In this document: positions 8,162-16,986 of the stretch, piece by piece
How the letters are laid out: each line of letters starts with the position of its first letter
Numbering within the stretch: the first letter of the stretch is position 1
Source: Ardenticatenaceae bacterium
GTDB lineage: Bacteria; Chloroflexota; Anaerolineae; Promineifilales; Promineifilaceae
Assembly (NCBI GenBank): GCA_020634375.1
Contig: JACKBX010000003.1
Coordinates: 434,001 to 498,000, forward strand
DNA length: 64,000 nt
Direction: 5' to 3'
Made by a program: the position numbers and the translations under genes
Notes under the pieces: generated by a model
Told to the model about the DNA's origin: nothing
The model's input: the letters and a program-made list of their open reading frames with translations, nothing else
Database searches by the model: none

Positions 8162-9478
8162 TCATTTTAGCCATTGCTGTTGCTGCACAATAGATTGTTG
8201 GTTTTTTGAATTACTATTTATTATCAATATGCCAGCACATATCCAAAAATAAATGTGATCCATGTGCCCAATAATCAAAATCGAATCACCAATACTGCCA
8301 ACAACTATTTTAGTCAGCCATATAAAAGTAGTTGGATATATCCATAAATCGACTGGAGGATGCGATTTTTCTTGCCAAGCTCTTTTAAAGGCGGAAAGAA
8401 TCAACGCTAATAGAAAGGACCAGTAAAATACAAATCCTATAATGCCATCAGAATGAAGCAACCCTATTGGATCATGCCAACCAGCATCCCGTGCAATCTT
8501 ATCCAATCTAATCACATCTCGAACACCAGAACCTATAAATAATCTTTCAGGGTTTCTCCTCAATTCCAACCACGAGTGTTCTAAAATCGTTGATCGACTA
8601 GATGTTAGTCTGGCCAAGTCAGTTGATGATAATGAATCGTTAAAATGAATCATGTCTGTCCGGGCAACAATTGCCAATTCATCAGGAAACTGCAAGACAA
8701 GAGAGCCCCCAATTACTAATACTACAACTAAACCTTTAATCAGTTTCCTTGTACCCTCATAGAACAAATAAAATATAACAACAAGACTAATTGCAATAAT
8801 TGCACCCCTTGTTTTTGCAGCTACTATTAGAATGGTACTCATTATTATGATGGTTACCCATATAATACGCGATCCATTTGATTGTTTAATTCGATTAGAA
8901 TGAACAAATATGGGTATAGCTAACAACAAAACGTTAGCTACACTCCAACTAAGATAGTTTGGATTACGAAAAATTCCTGTAAATCTATTTTGGGTAAAGA
9001 TTGGAAATTTACCAATATATAAAAAACTCACAAGTACCAGTAAGAGATTTAATAGGAAATATGATTGATTCAAAGTTTTTAATGCTTGACGGGGTGATCG
9101 CTTGTACGCAGAAAAACCAATGCCAGCAATCATCAACATAAAACGCGCAACTCTATCTTCAAAGATTTCGGAGAGCGAAGGCTCGTAGTGTATTATTAAA
9201 AATATTTGCCATCCCACCCAAAAATAAAAAAAAATTAACCACTTTTTATCAACATTTAGGCGTAGACCATCTTTTAGAAAAACCAACCAAAATATTGAGA
9301 CGAATATGCCTACGCCTATCCATCGTCCATATATAGCAACAGAGGTTTCGAAAAATATACTTAGCTGTTGAGCTCCCACGAGAAAGATTACAAAAACAAT
9401 TAACCAGGAGATATCCCAGCCTGATAAATTAGGTTCGGAATAATCTGCACGGTGGTTAGTATCATGAATATCTGTCAT
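8162..9478 (-). CDS. Wzy/O-antigen-ligase-like polymerase, integral membrane
   Basis: This is a 438-residue polytopic membrane protein with about 11-12 hydrophobic segments and a large loop near residues 265-335. The loop contains LARLTSSRSTILEHSWLEL, then RLFIGSGVRD and LLHSDGIIGFVFYW, which is the Wzy_C/O-antigen-polymerase layout (Arg-rich loop followed by a His/Asp motif). It likely joins repeat units of the glycan on the outer face after flipping by the MOP protein at 13127-14614. The preceding spacer (8012-8161) shows no other gene. AT content is among the highest in the window. Divergence within the family makes the polymerase-versus-ligase call uncertain. Confidence 0.8.
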   Translation of the reverse strand: MTDIHDTNHRADYSEPNLSGWDISWLIVFVIFLVGAQQLSIFFETSVAIYGRWIGVGIFVSIFWLVFLKDGLRLNVDKKWLIFFYFWVGWQIFLIIHYEPSLSEIFEDRVARFMLMIAGIGFSAYKRSPRQALKTLNQSYFLLNLLLVLVSFLYIGKFPIFTQNRFTGIFRNPNYLSWSVANVLLLAIPIFVHSNRIKQSNGSRIIWVTIIIMSTILIVAAKTRGAIIAISLVVIFYLFYEGTRKLIKGLVVVLVIGGSLVLQFPDELAIVARTDMIHFNDSLSSTDLARLTSSRSTILEHSWLELRRNPERLFIGSGVRDVIRLDKIARDAGWHDPIGLLHSDGIIGFVFYWSFLLALILSAFKRAWQEKSHPPVDLWIYPTTFIWLTKIVVGSIGDSILIIGHMDHIYFWICAGILIINSNSKNQQSIVQQQQWLK

Positions 9479-9505
9479 TCTTAATCCAAAAATTTTTAAG
9501 ACAAT

Positions 9506-10681
9506 TCAACTAGGGCTTCCAGTCTTCAGTGAGTCAATTAGCCTCACCATTTTTTTTGCCCCTTCAAAATTCGAGTACTTAAGGACTGACTTTCTAGCGT
9601 GCTTGCCCATTTTTTCGATTTGCTCCGGATGATTGATAAAGAAACGCATATAATGTGCTAATTGTGTGGAATTTTCATTTTCAAATAGAAATCCATTTTC
9701 GTTATTAATAATAGTATTCTGGGCACTTACGCTTGCGTAGGAACTAATAACAGGTAAACCAGATGCCATCGCTTCGACAACAACCATTCCCCACCCATCA
9801 TATCTAGTAGGAAAGATAAGCACATCATTAGCTGCGTAAATTTGTGGAACCTCATCCAGTTCTTTAAAACCAAGGAAGCTTATATAGTCATTTAAATTGT
9901 TCTTGCTAATAACTGTATACAGTTGCTGGTCTGGTGTATCCCCTATAACATTGACATGAAATGCGTAAGCTTCTGCGACTAAAAGTTTGATGGCATCTAG
10001 TAAAATATCAAATCCCTTACGATAAATTTGTTTGCCACTATAAATGAATTTAACAATTTCATTTGACTTTTTCGCTCCTTTCATGACGTTTAAGAAAGCA
10101 TCTTGATTAAAATAATACGGCACGTTAATACAAGGTACATTTGATACCGATTGATATTCTTGTTTAGCGTATTCGCCAATTGCCCATATTTGACATGGGG
10201 CATTATGTAATGGAAAGAGAGCTAATTTTCTCAAAAACATTCGTACTTTATCATTGTTGATGATTTTGTTCTCAGTAAATTGAACACCTGGGGCCTCTGA
10301 CCAAAATATCCAAGGTTTGGCTGATAATATCCACTTATACATCAATAATTGCATGCCAATACTTGCGTATTGTGTAATGATTAAAATATCGGGGTTGAAT
10401 TCCTGAACTCGTGGCAGAAGTTTGGGGCTAATATAAATTCGCGGAAATAAGTATATATCGCGTATAAATTCATGAGGGTGTTGAATTTCTCTTAATACTT
10501 GCCACTGTCGTCCATAGGTTATTTGGCGCAAATAAAATATTTTTAGTTCGATTCCCGGCTGTTGAGCTAATGCATTGAATAAGTCTACATTATGATAAGA
10601 TGGAAAATTAGTAACTAATGCTATTCGCTGAAACTGATGGCTTCCTTCATGTTTACCAATCATCTCGTTTTCCATTGACAT
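9506..10681 (-). CDS. Family 4 glycosyltransferase (GT-B)
   Basis: This is a 391-residue GT4 glycosyltransferase. Its N-terminal domain has RIALVTNFPSYHNVDLFNAL (about 18-37), the donor-binding domain has FIYSGKQIYRKGFDILLDAI (about 213-232), and the family signature is FPTRYDGWGMVVVEAMASG (about 293-311), where D replaces the first Glu of the E(x7)E motif. No membrane segment is visible. Only two bases separate its start (10681) from the stop of the acyltransferase at 10684, so they form one transcription unit. In-frame ATGs three and seven codons in are alternative starts. Confidence 0.88.
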   Translation of the reverse strand: MSMENEMIGKHEGSHQFQRIALVTNFPSYHNVDLFNALAQQPGIELKIFYLRQITYGRQWQVLREIQHPHEFIRDIYLFPRIYISPKLLPRVQEFNPDILIITQYASIGMQLLMYKWILSAKPWIFWSEAPGVQFTENKIINNDKVRMFLRKLALFPLHNAPCQIWAIGEYAKQEYQSVSNVPCINVPYYFNQDAFLNVMKGAKKSNEIVKFIYSGKQIYRKGFDILLDAIKLLVAEAYAFHVNVIGDTPDQQLYTVISKNNLNDYISFLGFKELDEVPQIYAANDVLIFPTRYDGWGMVVVEAMASGLPVISSYASVSAQNTIINNENGFLFENENSTQLAHYMRFFINHPEQIEKMGKHARKSVLKYSNFEGAKKMVRLIDSLKTGSPS

Positions 10682-10683
10682 TG

Positions 10684-11208
10684 CTAATCCATCGGTAATT
10701 TTTTAATAATACGAGCAGGAATGCCGCCAATCATCACATTATCGGGAAACGAACCACGTACAACAGCCCCTGATGCTACAATACAACCATTACCAATTTT
10801 TGTCCCATCTAAAATTTTAGTCCCCATACCTAACCAGGTACCGTCACCTATTTGTATAGACTTTCCAACATTCTGACCTGCTCTTCGAGCATGATTTCCT
10901 ATTTCATGTGTTCCTGTATTTATCATACATCCGGGAGCTATAGCAACTCGTGCTCCTATCGAAATACTAGCGGATGCACTAGTGAAAAAGTGTGTTTCAG
11001 TACCTATCCAGGTGTTCGCCCCTATCATAATATTGTGATAGTGAAACTTTGCCCCTCCTACAATACGAACCCCCTCAGCTATTTGTAGACCCGCTAGACG
11101 AAAGAGAACCCTCCTAAATGCAAAGCCCCTTGTAGGAAACAGTAAATTCGATATGATATGAGCAATACGCAAAAAAAAACGATAGTGAAAGTGAAGAAGC
11201 GTGGTCAA
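10684..11208 (-). CDS. Hexapeptide-repeat acyltransferase (LbH fold, WcaF/Vat-like)
   Basis: This 174-residue protein has the isoleucine-patch repeats of left-handed beta-helix acyltransferases: IGANTWIGTETHFF, ISIGARVAIAPGCMINTGTH, IQIGDGTWLGMGTKILDGTK and IGNGCIVASGAVVRG, followed by the usual GIPARIIKKL tail. The His in NTGTHEIG sits where the catalytic histidine is expected. It probably O-acetylates (or N-acetylates) a sugar using acetyl-CoA. Its ATG overlaps the stop of the TPR gene (ATGA at 11205-11208). It could supply the missing PglD-like step for the DegT/PglF pathway downstream, but its sequence is closer to serine/maltose-type O-acetyltransferases. Confidence 0.88.
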   Translation of the reverse strand: MTTLLHFHYRFFLRIAHIISNLLFPTRGFAFRRVLFRLAGLQIAEGVRIVGGAKFHYHNIMIGANTWIGTETHFFTSASASISIGARVAIAPGCMINTGTHEIGNHARRAGQNVGKSIQIGDGTWLGMGTKILDGTKIGNGCIVASGAVVRGSFPDNVMIGGIPARIIKKLPMD

Positions 11209-12167
11209 TTTCCAATTTCTCCTATTGCCTTTACAAGTTGTTGTGCCGTGCCCGTAGCTTTACATTTAGGAAGTGTATTAAGATTTTCCAAAGTAAAGTT
11301 AAACGCCTCTTGATTGCCTTGAAAAAAATACGCTAATCCTAATTCAAATAGCACATCACAAGAATCAGTGTTGAAAGAAAAAGCTTTCTCTAAGTTAAAT
11401 ACTGCTTCGTCTAATAGTCCTAGATCATTATAAATTACTCCTGACCAATAATAAGGTTCATAGGCTGTTGTATTCCGTTCTTTGGCAACTGAAAATAGAA
11501 CTAATGCTTGTTCATATTGCCCTAATTGACTTAATGTGCGTCCCAAAGCTATTGCGGAAAAGAAGTTACTTGATGTTTGTTCGTTTGCAACACAAACAGT
11601 TAATGCTCCTTGCCATTGTTGCTTCTGTATTAATTCAGTACAAAGCGTAGCAAAAATCAACTTGTTTTTTTTTCGAATAGGCCAGTAATCAGTTTGTGCA
11701 AACAACATTCTGTCAACAGCAGATTGCCAGGAGTTGTTAGCTAATAACAATTGACCATTTGCTTGAGCAAGAAAACGGTAATGTAGATCAAAATAACCAT
11801 TTGAACCATCAGCGCACCGTGCTAAATTAAAAGTTTCCATTATATAACTTGTGTCATGAGAATACAATGCTTGAAATGTGTCTTCAACCATTTCCGAGGT
11901 TAAAGTATTCATACTTGTGTTAGGGCATTCTTCAGCAAAACCCTTATCACTTATATCTAAATATTGAAAATAATTTCCCCATGGCAAGTCAGAAATATTC
12001 CAATTTCTGGTAATTTGAGAAAGATTGTTTTGCATCATCAAGTTATGCTTAATAGCAGGGGCTAAAATTGTAAAAAAAATAACAGACAAGTAAACGATAC
12101 CCGCAATGCAAAATACCTTTGGAAAGGGATATAAAAATTTATTCGTGACTTTAATTTTCATAACCAA
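11205..12167 (-). CDS. Membrane-anchored TPR protein
   Basis: This 320-residue protein has one N-terminal membrane segment (about 16-38, VFCIAGIVYLSVIFFTILAP) and a predominantly helical outer part. At least three tetratricopeptide repeats are readable near 205-300, for example LGQYEQALVLFSVAKERN and LGLLDEAVFNLEKAFSFN. It is probably an extracytoplasmic scaffold helping to organise the glycan polymerase or flippase; this is inferred from position. A second anchored TPR protein of similar design sits next to the kinase gene at 37026-38060. It overlaps the upstream sulfotransferase gene by 17 bases. Confidence 0.75.
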   Translation of the reverse strand: MVMKIKVTNKFLYPFPKVFCIAGIVYLSVIFFTILAPAIKHNLMMQNNLSQITRNWNISDLPWGNYFQYLDISDKGFAEECPNTSMNTLTSEMVEDTFQALYSHDTSYIMETFNLARCADGSNGYFDLHYRFLAQANGQLLLANNSWQSAVDRMLFAQTDYWPIRKKNKLIFATLCTELIQKQQWQGALTVCVANEQTSSNFFSAIALGRTLSQLGQYEQALVLFSVAKERNTTAYEPYYWSGVIYNDLGLLDEAVFNLEKAFSFNTDSCDVLFELGLAYFFQGNQEAFNFTLENLNTLPKCKATGTAQQLVKAIGEIGN

Positions 12168-13095
12168 AATGACGGTTTAGATTACCAGCAATGTCGTCGA
12201 ATATTTTTAGTTCAAATGAAGTTAACTGGCTTTTCCAACGCTCATCAATTTGGATTTCCTGTTCCCTTTCAAATAGCATTGGATTTCCGGGAATGTTATG
12301 AGTTTTAGAAATATTTAATTTGGTCATAATTGACTCATATGGTGCATTGAGAAATGCACTAATTTTTCTCATCTCCCTCTCGGGATTTCGGCAAATATTT
12401 TCATAAAAAACAGTAAGTATGCTTTCCTGGGGAATAGTACGCATCATTAATAGTAAATTTTTATTTACACGTTGCCATAACTTTGCAGCCTGAGACATTT
12501 GTTGACCACGCCGAATTGCAGATGCGGTAACAGCACGACCATCACGCACTAGATATATGATACGGGTATTTTTAGGGCGAGTTAGATAAAGCACTTTCAT
12601 CCTTCCTGCACTTTTCGTTGAATCTACAACATAGGAGGCTTTTTGAACTTTTGCGATAACATCAAAAAGGAGCCAACTATTAGCTGCCATATTGATGTAT
12701 TTTTTAATATCAGAAGAAAGAAAGCTTCCAATTTTTAGCAAACTCATTTGTCCTGCAATTAATCCTAAATCGAGTGCTGTGGGGAATTTGCGCAGATATT
12801 TGGTGCCTACAATGTGTGTTACACAAAATTCTTCCCATTTTATTATAGGAAGACCAAACTCGATTGCAGTCAAATGTGCAATCTTATTCCAGTAAGGACA
12901 ATTGTTAATAGTCTCTCCACAAGAACACAAACGAGTCTCTGGCTGTAGTGACAATCGATGAATTTCCCCCATTCCAGATATTGCAGAATGGTTACCTAGA
13001 AGCAAATCTAACAGGGTTGACCCAGAATGACTTGCGCCTGCTATATAAATCAATTGACTTTGTTCTAACATTTCATCACTTTTTACCGAAGCCAT
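12151..13095 (-). CDS. Sulfotransferase family protein 2
   Basis: This 314-residue sulfotransferase has the P-loop-like IYIAGASHSGSTLLDLLLG (about 16-34), where SHSGSTLLD matches the 5'-PSB loop. It also has IIYLVRDGRAVTASAIRRGQ (about 177-196), the 3'-phosphate site. A paired-cysteine patch between them (LCSCGETINNCPYW) is shared with sulfotransferase 3 at 33126-34208, which has FCSCGASYEDCDFW in the same place. These two therefore belong to one subfamily, distinct from sulfotransferase 1. The cysteines could bind metal or form a disulfide. The target is presumably the glycan or a lipid-linked intermediate. Confidence 0.87.
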   Translation of the reverse strand: MASVKSDEMLEQSQLIYIAGASHSGSTLLDLLLGNHSAISGMGEIHRLSLQPETRLCSCGETINNCPYWNKIAHLTAIEFGLPIIKWEEFCVTHIVGTKYLRKFPTALDLGLIAGQMSLLKIGSFLSSDIKKYINMAANSWLLFDVIAKVQKASYVVDSTKSAGRMKVLYLTRPKNTRIIYLVRDGRAVTASAIRRGQQMSQAAKLWQRVNKNLLLMMRTIPQESILTVFYENICRNPEREMRKISAFLNAPYESIMTKLNISKTHNIPGNPMLFEREQEIQIDERWKSQLTSFELKIFDDIAGNLNRHFGYEN

Positions 13096-13126
13096 AATTA
13101 TTGACTTACCCTAGTCTGAAAAGCAT

Positions 13127-14614
13127 TCACGCTCTTCTGATTTGATGATATCTTTGTAGCAAAAGAGATAAATTGGTTTGAATTTGTTGATGGTAGATGA
13201 AAGTTAAGGGGAGTAAGTATATGAATCCAAAAAGTAAAATCAAGGCTATCAAATTTACAAGTGAATGCTTAACAAGAATATTTTGTTGAGCTAAAATAGT
13301 GATTCCGGATGCAAGTATTGCTAACAGAAATGATAAATATATTTTCTTTAAACTTTCCGACCAGTTTGCCCCCGTTAACTTATTAAAGTAATAAAGATTT
13401 AGTGGGGCGGAAAAGATCGCAGCTAAACTAACGCTCCACGCGACACCTTCCATACCGTGAGATAATCCATATATAAACAAAAACAAAACAAGTAAACAAA
13501 GACGGAAGATCAACATCTTTAGACGTAAATCAGATCTTCCTACAGCGTAAAAAATGTTAACCACTGTATCAAAACTGTACATCAACCCAGCAATAGTTAA
13601 AATACGAATTGCTGATGCCGTAGGCAACCAATTATCAGGGTAAAATATCTCGATCACTAAATCAGCAAATAAAATCCATCCCAAGGTATATGGAGTAAGT
13701 AAGATCATGAAATATTCTAACATTTGCAAGAAGTTTCGTTTTAATTGTTGAATATTGTCTTGAAGCTTAGAAAAAGATGGAAAAGCAACACGATTCAGAA
13801 TATTTGCTAAATACCATGTTGGCAAAACGGCTAACTGGAAAGCTAAGGTGTAATAACCAAGGATTTCTGCACCGAAATACCGACCAATCACAAAATAATC
13901 CAGTTTTGCAATTGAAACGGAAAAAAGAGCGGACCCCATAACAGGAAATCCAAATTGAATTAGCTCTTGGAAAGATTGTTTATCAAACTGAAAACGCGGG
14001 CGCCAAGGATATGCAATAGTTAGAATAATTGAGCGTACAAATTGTCGTACAATTGAAGCGATAATTAGGCTCCAAACTGCACCTTCAAGTAAAGCTGTAA
14101 TAATTCCTGTTATCCCAAAGCTTATTTCTCCTATAACATCTGCTTTCGCAAGTTGATCAAGTCGTAATTCCCTCGTCAACATTGTTCGTGGGATCAAAAG
14201 GAGTGCTTGTATAGGAAACAATATCATCAAGCCATACAGAACGGTCTTTAATTGTGGTTCATGCATGAATTGTGCAATTGCAGGTGCAAAGGAAACAGTT
14301 AACAAGCCTATTAACATGTTTGCACTCAAGTTTGCCCAAAAGGCTGTATTGATAGTTTTTCCATCAAGGTCCTTCCTCTGGATAAGCGCAGAGGCAATCC
14401 CAAATTCCCCAACTTGTTTTAAAGTATCAATAACGATAAAGCCTAAACCTAATAAACCAAAATCTTCGGGTAATAAAAACCATGCTAAGATAAGCATAAA
14501 CAAGTAGCGTACAATTTGTGCAGTAACCTGCCCCACACTTGTCCAGGCTAATCCTTTTATTGCTTTTTGGCGAAGATTAGTAACTTGAATGTCATTCATA
14601 AAGTATGGTTTCAA
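13127..14614 (-). CDS. MOP-family polysaccharide flippase (Wzx-like)
   Basis: This is a 495-residue polytopic membrane protein with about 14 hydrophobic helices. It has the N-terminal KAIKGLAWTSVGQVTAQIVR motif of polysaccharide-transport flippases (MOP superfamily, RfbX/TuaB branch). It should move the undecaprenyl-linked repeat unit across the membrane. An internal ATG at 14599 would reduce the overlap with the upstream glycosyltransferase from 23 to 8 bases and may be the true start. Its pairing with the Wzy-like protein (8162-9478) indicates a Wzx/Wzy-type pathway. A different flippase at 35600-36937 serves the second locus. Confidence 0.9.
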   Translation of the reverse strand: MKPYFMNDIQVTNLRQKAIKGLAWTSVGQVTAQIVRYLFMLILAWFLLPEDFGLLGLGFIVIDTLKQVGEFGIASALIQRKDLDGKTINTAFWANLSANMLIGLLTVSFAPAIAQFMHEPQLKTVLYGLMILFPIQALLLIPRTMLTRELRLDQLAKADVIGEISFGITGIITALLEGAVWSLIIASIVRQFVRSIILTIAYPWRPRFQFDKQSFQELIQFGFPVMGSALFSVSIAKLDYFVIGRYFGAEILGYYTLAFQLAVLPTWYLANILNRVAFPSFSKLQDNIQQLKRNFLQMLEYFMILLTPYTLGWILFADLVIEIFYPDNWLPTASAIRILTIAGLMYSFDTVVNIFYAVGRSDLRLKMLIFRLCLLVLFLFIYGLSHGMEGVAWSVSLAAIFSAPLNLYYFNKLTGANWSESLKKIYLSFLLAILASGITILAQQNILVKHSLVNLIALILLFGFIYLLPLTFIYHQQIQTNLSLLLQRYHQIRRA

Positions 14615-15779
14615 TAATTTGTGTCACATTTGCTGTGCGTGTAAATCGTGTTAAAGCAAGTTGACGAGCTAATTCATGTGTTGTGATCAGACTATCTTGT
14701 TGCCAGGAATATTTACTTAAATACGCTACTAGTCCGTTTACATCACTTTGTGGACAAACTGCTCCACAAAAATGGTCTGTAATCCAAGTATATAATTCGT
14801 TATGCTGACCAGAGATGGATATTATGATTGAACCAACAGACATTGCAAAAATACTTTTACTAGGTATAGCTAGACCTTGAAACTCATTTTCCAATGATAC
14901 CAATGCAATATCAGCCGCTGCCAGAATGTAAGGCAAGTCATTTTCTGGTTGCCATCCTAACACAGTGATGTTTTTAAGATTTTCGCTTTGCTGAGCATCA
15001 TTTACCAACGACCATTTGGGGCCAGTACCAATAAACATAAAATGGATTTCGGGCACAGCTTTTAATTGACGTGCTGCCTCTAACATTGTTTCAATATCGT
15101 GTCCCAGCCCCATATTGCCGGAATACATCACTGTTAGCTTGTCTACCTGGTTATATTTTTGGGCAAACCAGTTTTCAGCTTTGGGAATGGGCTTAATTTT
15201 TTCTGTATCCACCCAGGGATAAATGACTTCAATCTGGCCCTGGGTGGTTTTTGTGGAGTCAAACTGCAGGGCCAACGTGGCCGCCATATATTCGCCCAAC
15301 GTCATCACCACCTTAGCCCGTTCGTAGGCACGGCGGTTCAGCCAGCGCCACAAGCGAATGAGGGGGTGTTTCTCGCTGAAGCCGCTCATCCGTACCAGCA
15401 CGTCGGGGTAAATATCGTGGACCATCACGTGATACGGTGTGCCGCGCAATGTACGCATCAACCAGCCCAACCAGCACAATATCGGCGGGTTAGAAAAGAG
15501 GAGCAACGGTGTCTCTTTGGGCCAGCGCCAAAGCCAGAAAAAAGCTTGCAGCCAGTAATGCACCCAGGAGAGGGCGCGGCGGATAAAGCTGCCGCGATGA
15601 TAGGGCGCGGCAGCGAACATCTGCACTTTAGGATGGGATTTTTGCAGTGTGTCGGGATGCCCGGTGAAAAGGGCTACACTGCCTAACGCCTCGCCCATAT
15701 CTTCGGCCAGTTCCCAGGTCATAGGGCCGGCCATCTGGTTTAAAATGAGAATGGCGGGTTGGGTTTCGTGATCAGTCAA
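14592..15779 (-). CDS. Family 4 glycosyltransferase, TTG start, mosaic base composition
   Basis: This GT4 glycosyltransferase has about 395 residues. The open frame reaches back to 15845, but that part overlaps the upstream gene's C-terminus in another frame. A TTG at 15779 preceded by GGGAG at eight bases is the best start, giving LTDHETQPAILILNQMAGP. The N-terminal GPMTWELAEDMG, VMYSGNMGLGHDIETMLEAA and the LAAADIALVSLENEFQGLAIPSK stretch fit WbuB-like fucosamine/N-acetyl-sugar transferases. The coding sequence is GC-rich above about 15.2 kb and AT-rich below it, so the gene seems to straddle a recombination junction. Confidence 0.85.
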   Translation of the reverse strand: MTDHETQPAILILNQMAGPMTWELAEDMGEALGSVALFTGHPDTLQKSHPKVQMFAAAPYHRGSFIRRALSWVHYWLQAFFWLWRWPKETPLLLFSNPPILCWLGWLMRTLRGTPYHVMVHDIYPDVLVRMSGFSEKHPLIRLWRWLNRRAYERAKVVMTLGEYMAATLALQFDSTKTTQGQIEVIYPWVDTEKIKPIPKAENWFAQKYNQVDKLTVMYSGNMGLGHDIETMLEAARQLKAVPEIHFMFIGTGPKWSLVNDAQQSENLKNITVLGWQPENDLPYILAAADIALVSLENEFQGLAIPSKSIFAMSVGSIIISISGQHNELYTWITDHFCGAVCPQSDVNGLVAYLSKYSWQQDSLITTHELARQLALTRFTRTANVTQIIETILYE

Positions 15780-16986
15780 CGATCTGCTCCCATGGCATAG
15801 CCAACCATTGGGCAATGGCTTGCTGCCAATCGGCCCAGCCAGCACCAGGTGTGGTGAATAAAGGTTGGTAAGTCTGTGTCAGGTGAAACAGGGATTCTTC
15901 TAACATAAAGAGATGGGCGCTGAGATGGCGTGCAGTTTCTGTGGGCCAAAGGCCCATAACTGGTAAAGAGTGGGAAAAGTCATTATTTATAAATTGCTGT
16001 AGGCGTTGTGCCAAACGGGTAGGAAAGCGGGCGGCGCAGGAATAAACCAGGACATCATAGCCAATCTGCCGCTGCGCGGCGTATTCCCAATCAATTAACC
16101 AGGTGCCAGCTTCATTAAGCAAGATGTTGGCGGGCTGAAAATCGCCATGTGTTAGGGCCAGCGTTACCGGAGCAGCCATAGATGACAGGTGTTTTGTGAG
16201 CTGCGCAGTTTGCTGGCGCACGGCCGTTTTCTCTCCCTCGCCCAACAAATGATGCGCATCTACCAGGGCCAAAATACGCTGCTGTAACATTGCCGCATAC
16301 TCACAGGTGGGCAGTTGCGTTGCCGTCTGCGCGTACAGGTTGGTTAAGGCGGTGTAGACTTGCTGCACGGCCGCCGCTGCCTGCTGCTTATCAGCCAAGC
16401 GGTTGATTGGTGTGCCACTGACTAACTGCTCACAAAACCAACCATACGTCTCCTCATCGGCAGCCAATAAAGGAGGCACAGGCAGGCCACACACCGCCGC
16501 CTGCTGCCGGGCTGTAATTTCCTGGCGCATAAACTGCTCATGAAATCCAGCCTTGCGCAATCCGTAGACTTTGCCCTCGCGTACATCCAGCCAGCGGATT
16601 TTATGATTACCGGCAATAACCAACTGCTCTTGAGCTTGCGGCACAGGTGGGGAAACACGCAGGTGCGCTTGTGCCAACCATGATGCGGTGAGGCGAGAGG
16701 AAGCAGCCTGTACATAAGCGGCTTGCAACGGCAGTTTCCACCACACCGGGCTGCGCGAAAATTCCCGCCGGATGGGGTCAAAAACAGTTGCCTGGGCATC
16801 GGGCAAAAAAATGGCGTTGAGATACGCATTCACCAGCCAGGTTTGGCCCTGGGCATGGCTTGGCACACGGCCGTCTTGCCAGCGCACCGTGATTTCCTGC
16901 CCAAAATGGCGGCTCCAAAACTGGCTCAGGGTCTTTTCCAGAATGTCGGGGAACGGCTCCCGTTCTCGCAGTAGACTAATCCGCAC
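15772..16986 (-). CDS. APH-fold phosphotransferase (aminoglycoside-phosphotransferase-like kinase)
   Basis: This 404-residue protein carries the catalytic signature of the APH/choline-kinase fold: LALTHGDFQPANILLNEAG (Brenner loop with catalytic Asp and metal-binding Asn, about 280-298) and WLIDWEYA (DFG-equivalent, about 300-307). It probably phosphorylates a small molecule such as a sugar, aminoalcohol or nucleoside; a role in antibiotic resistance is unlikely given its place inside a glycan operon. The N-terminal ~150 residues resemble no domain I recognise. It overlaps the thymidylate-kinase-like gene by 11 bases and the glycosyltransferase start by 8, so the three are tightly coupled. 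Confidence 0.8.
   Translation of the reverse strand: MRISLLREREPFPDILEKTLSQFWSRHFGQEITVRWQDGRVPSHAQGQTWLVNAYLNAIFLPDAQATVFDPIRREFSRSPVWWKLPLQAAYVQAASSRLTASWLAQAHLRVSPPVPQAQEQLVIAGNHKIRWLDVREGKVYGLRKAGFHEQFMRQEITARQQAAVCGLPVPPLLAADEETYGWFCEQLVSGTPINRLADKQQAAAAVQQVYTALTNLYAQTATQLPTCEYAAMLQQRILALVDAHHLLGEGEKTAVRQQTAQLTKHLSSMAAPVTLALTHGDFQPANILLNEAGTWLIDWEYAAQRQIGYDVLVYSCAARFPTRLAQRLQQFINNDFSHSLPVMGLWPTETARHLSAHLFMLEESLFHLTQTYQPLFTTPGAGWADWQQAIAQWLAMPWEQIVD

Larger units (their letters stand above)
6033..15200. other. AT-rich, palindrome-free island within the glycan locus
   Basis: Sulfotransferase 1 through the C-terminal half of the glycosyltransferase at 14592-15779 is visibly AT-rich and carries no ACGGCCGT, unlike both flanks. 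The change is sharp near 6.03 kb and within the glycosyltransferase near 15.2 kb. It holds the flippase, polymerase, two sulfotransferases, two GT4 enzymes, an acyltransferase and a TPR gene. The pattern fits import of a repeat-unit-specific cassette. Confidence 0.7.

Noticed and set aside
15772..16986. APH-like gene as an aminoglycoside resistance kinase
   Set aside because: Only the general fold motifs are present, and it is locked by overlaps into a glycan operon; a biosynthetic kinase is more likely.
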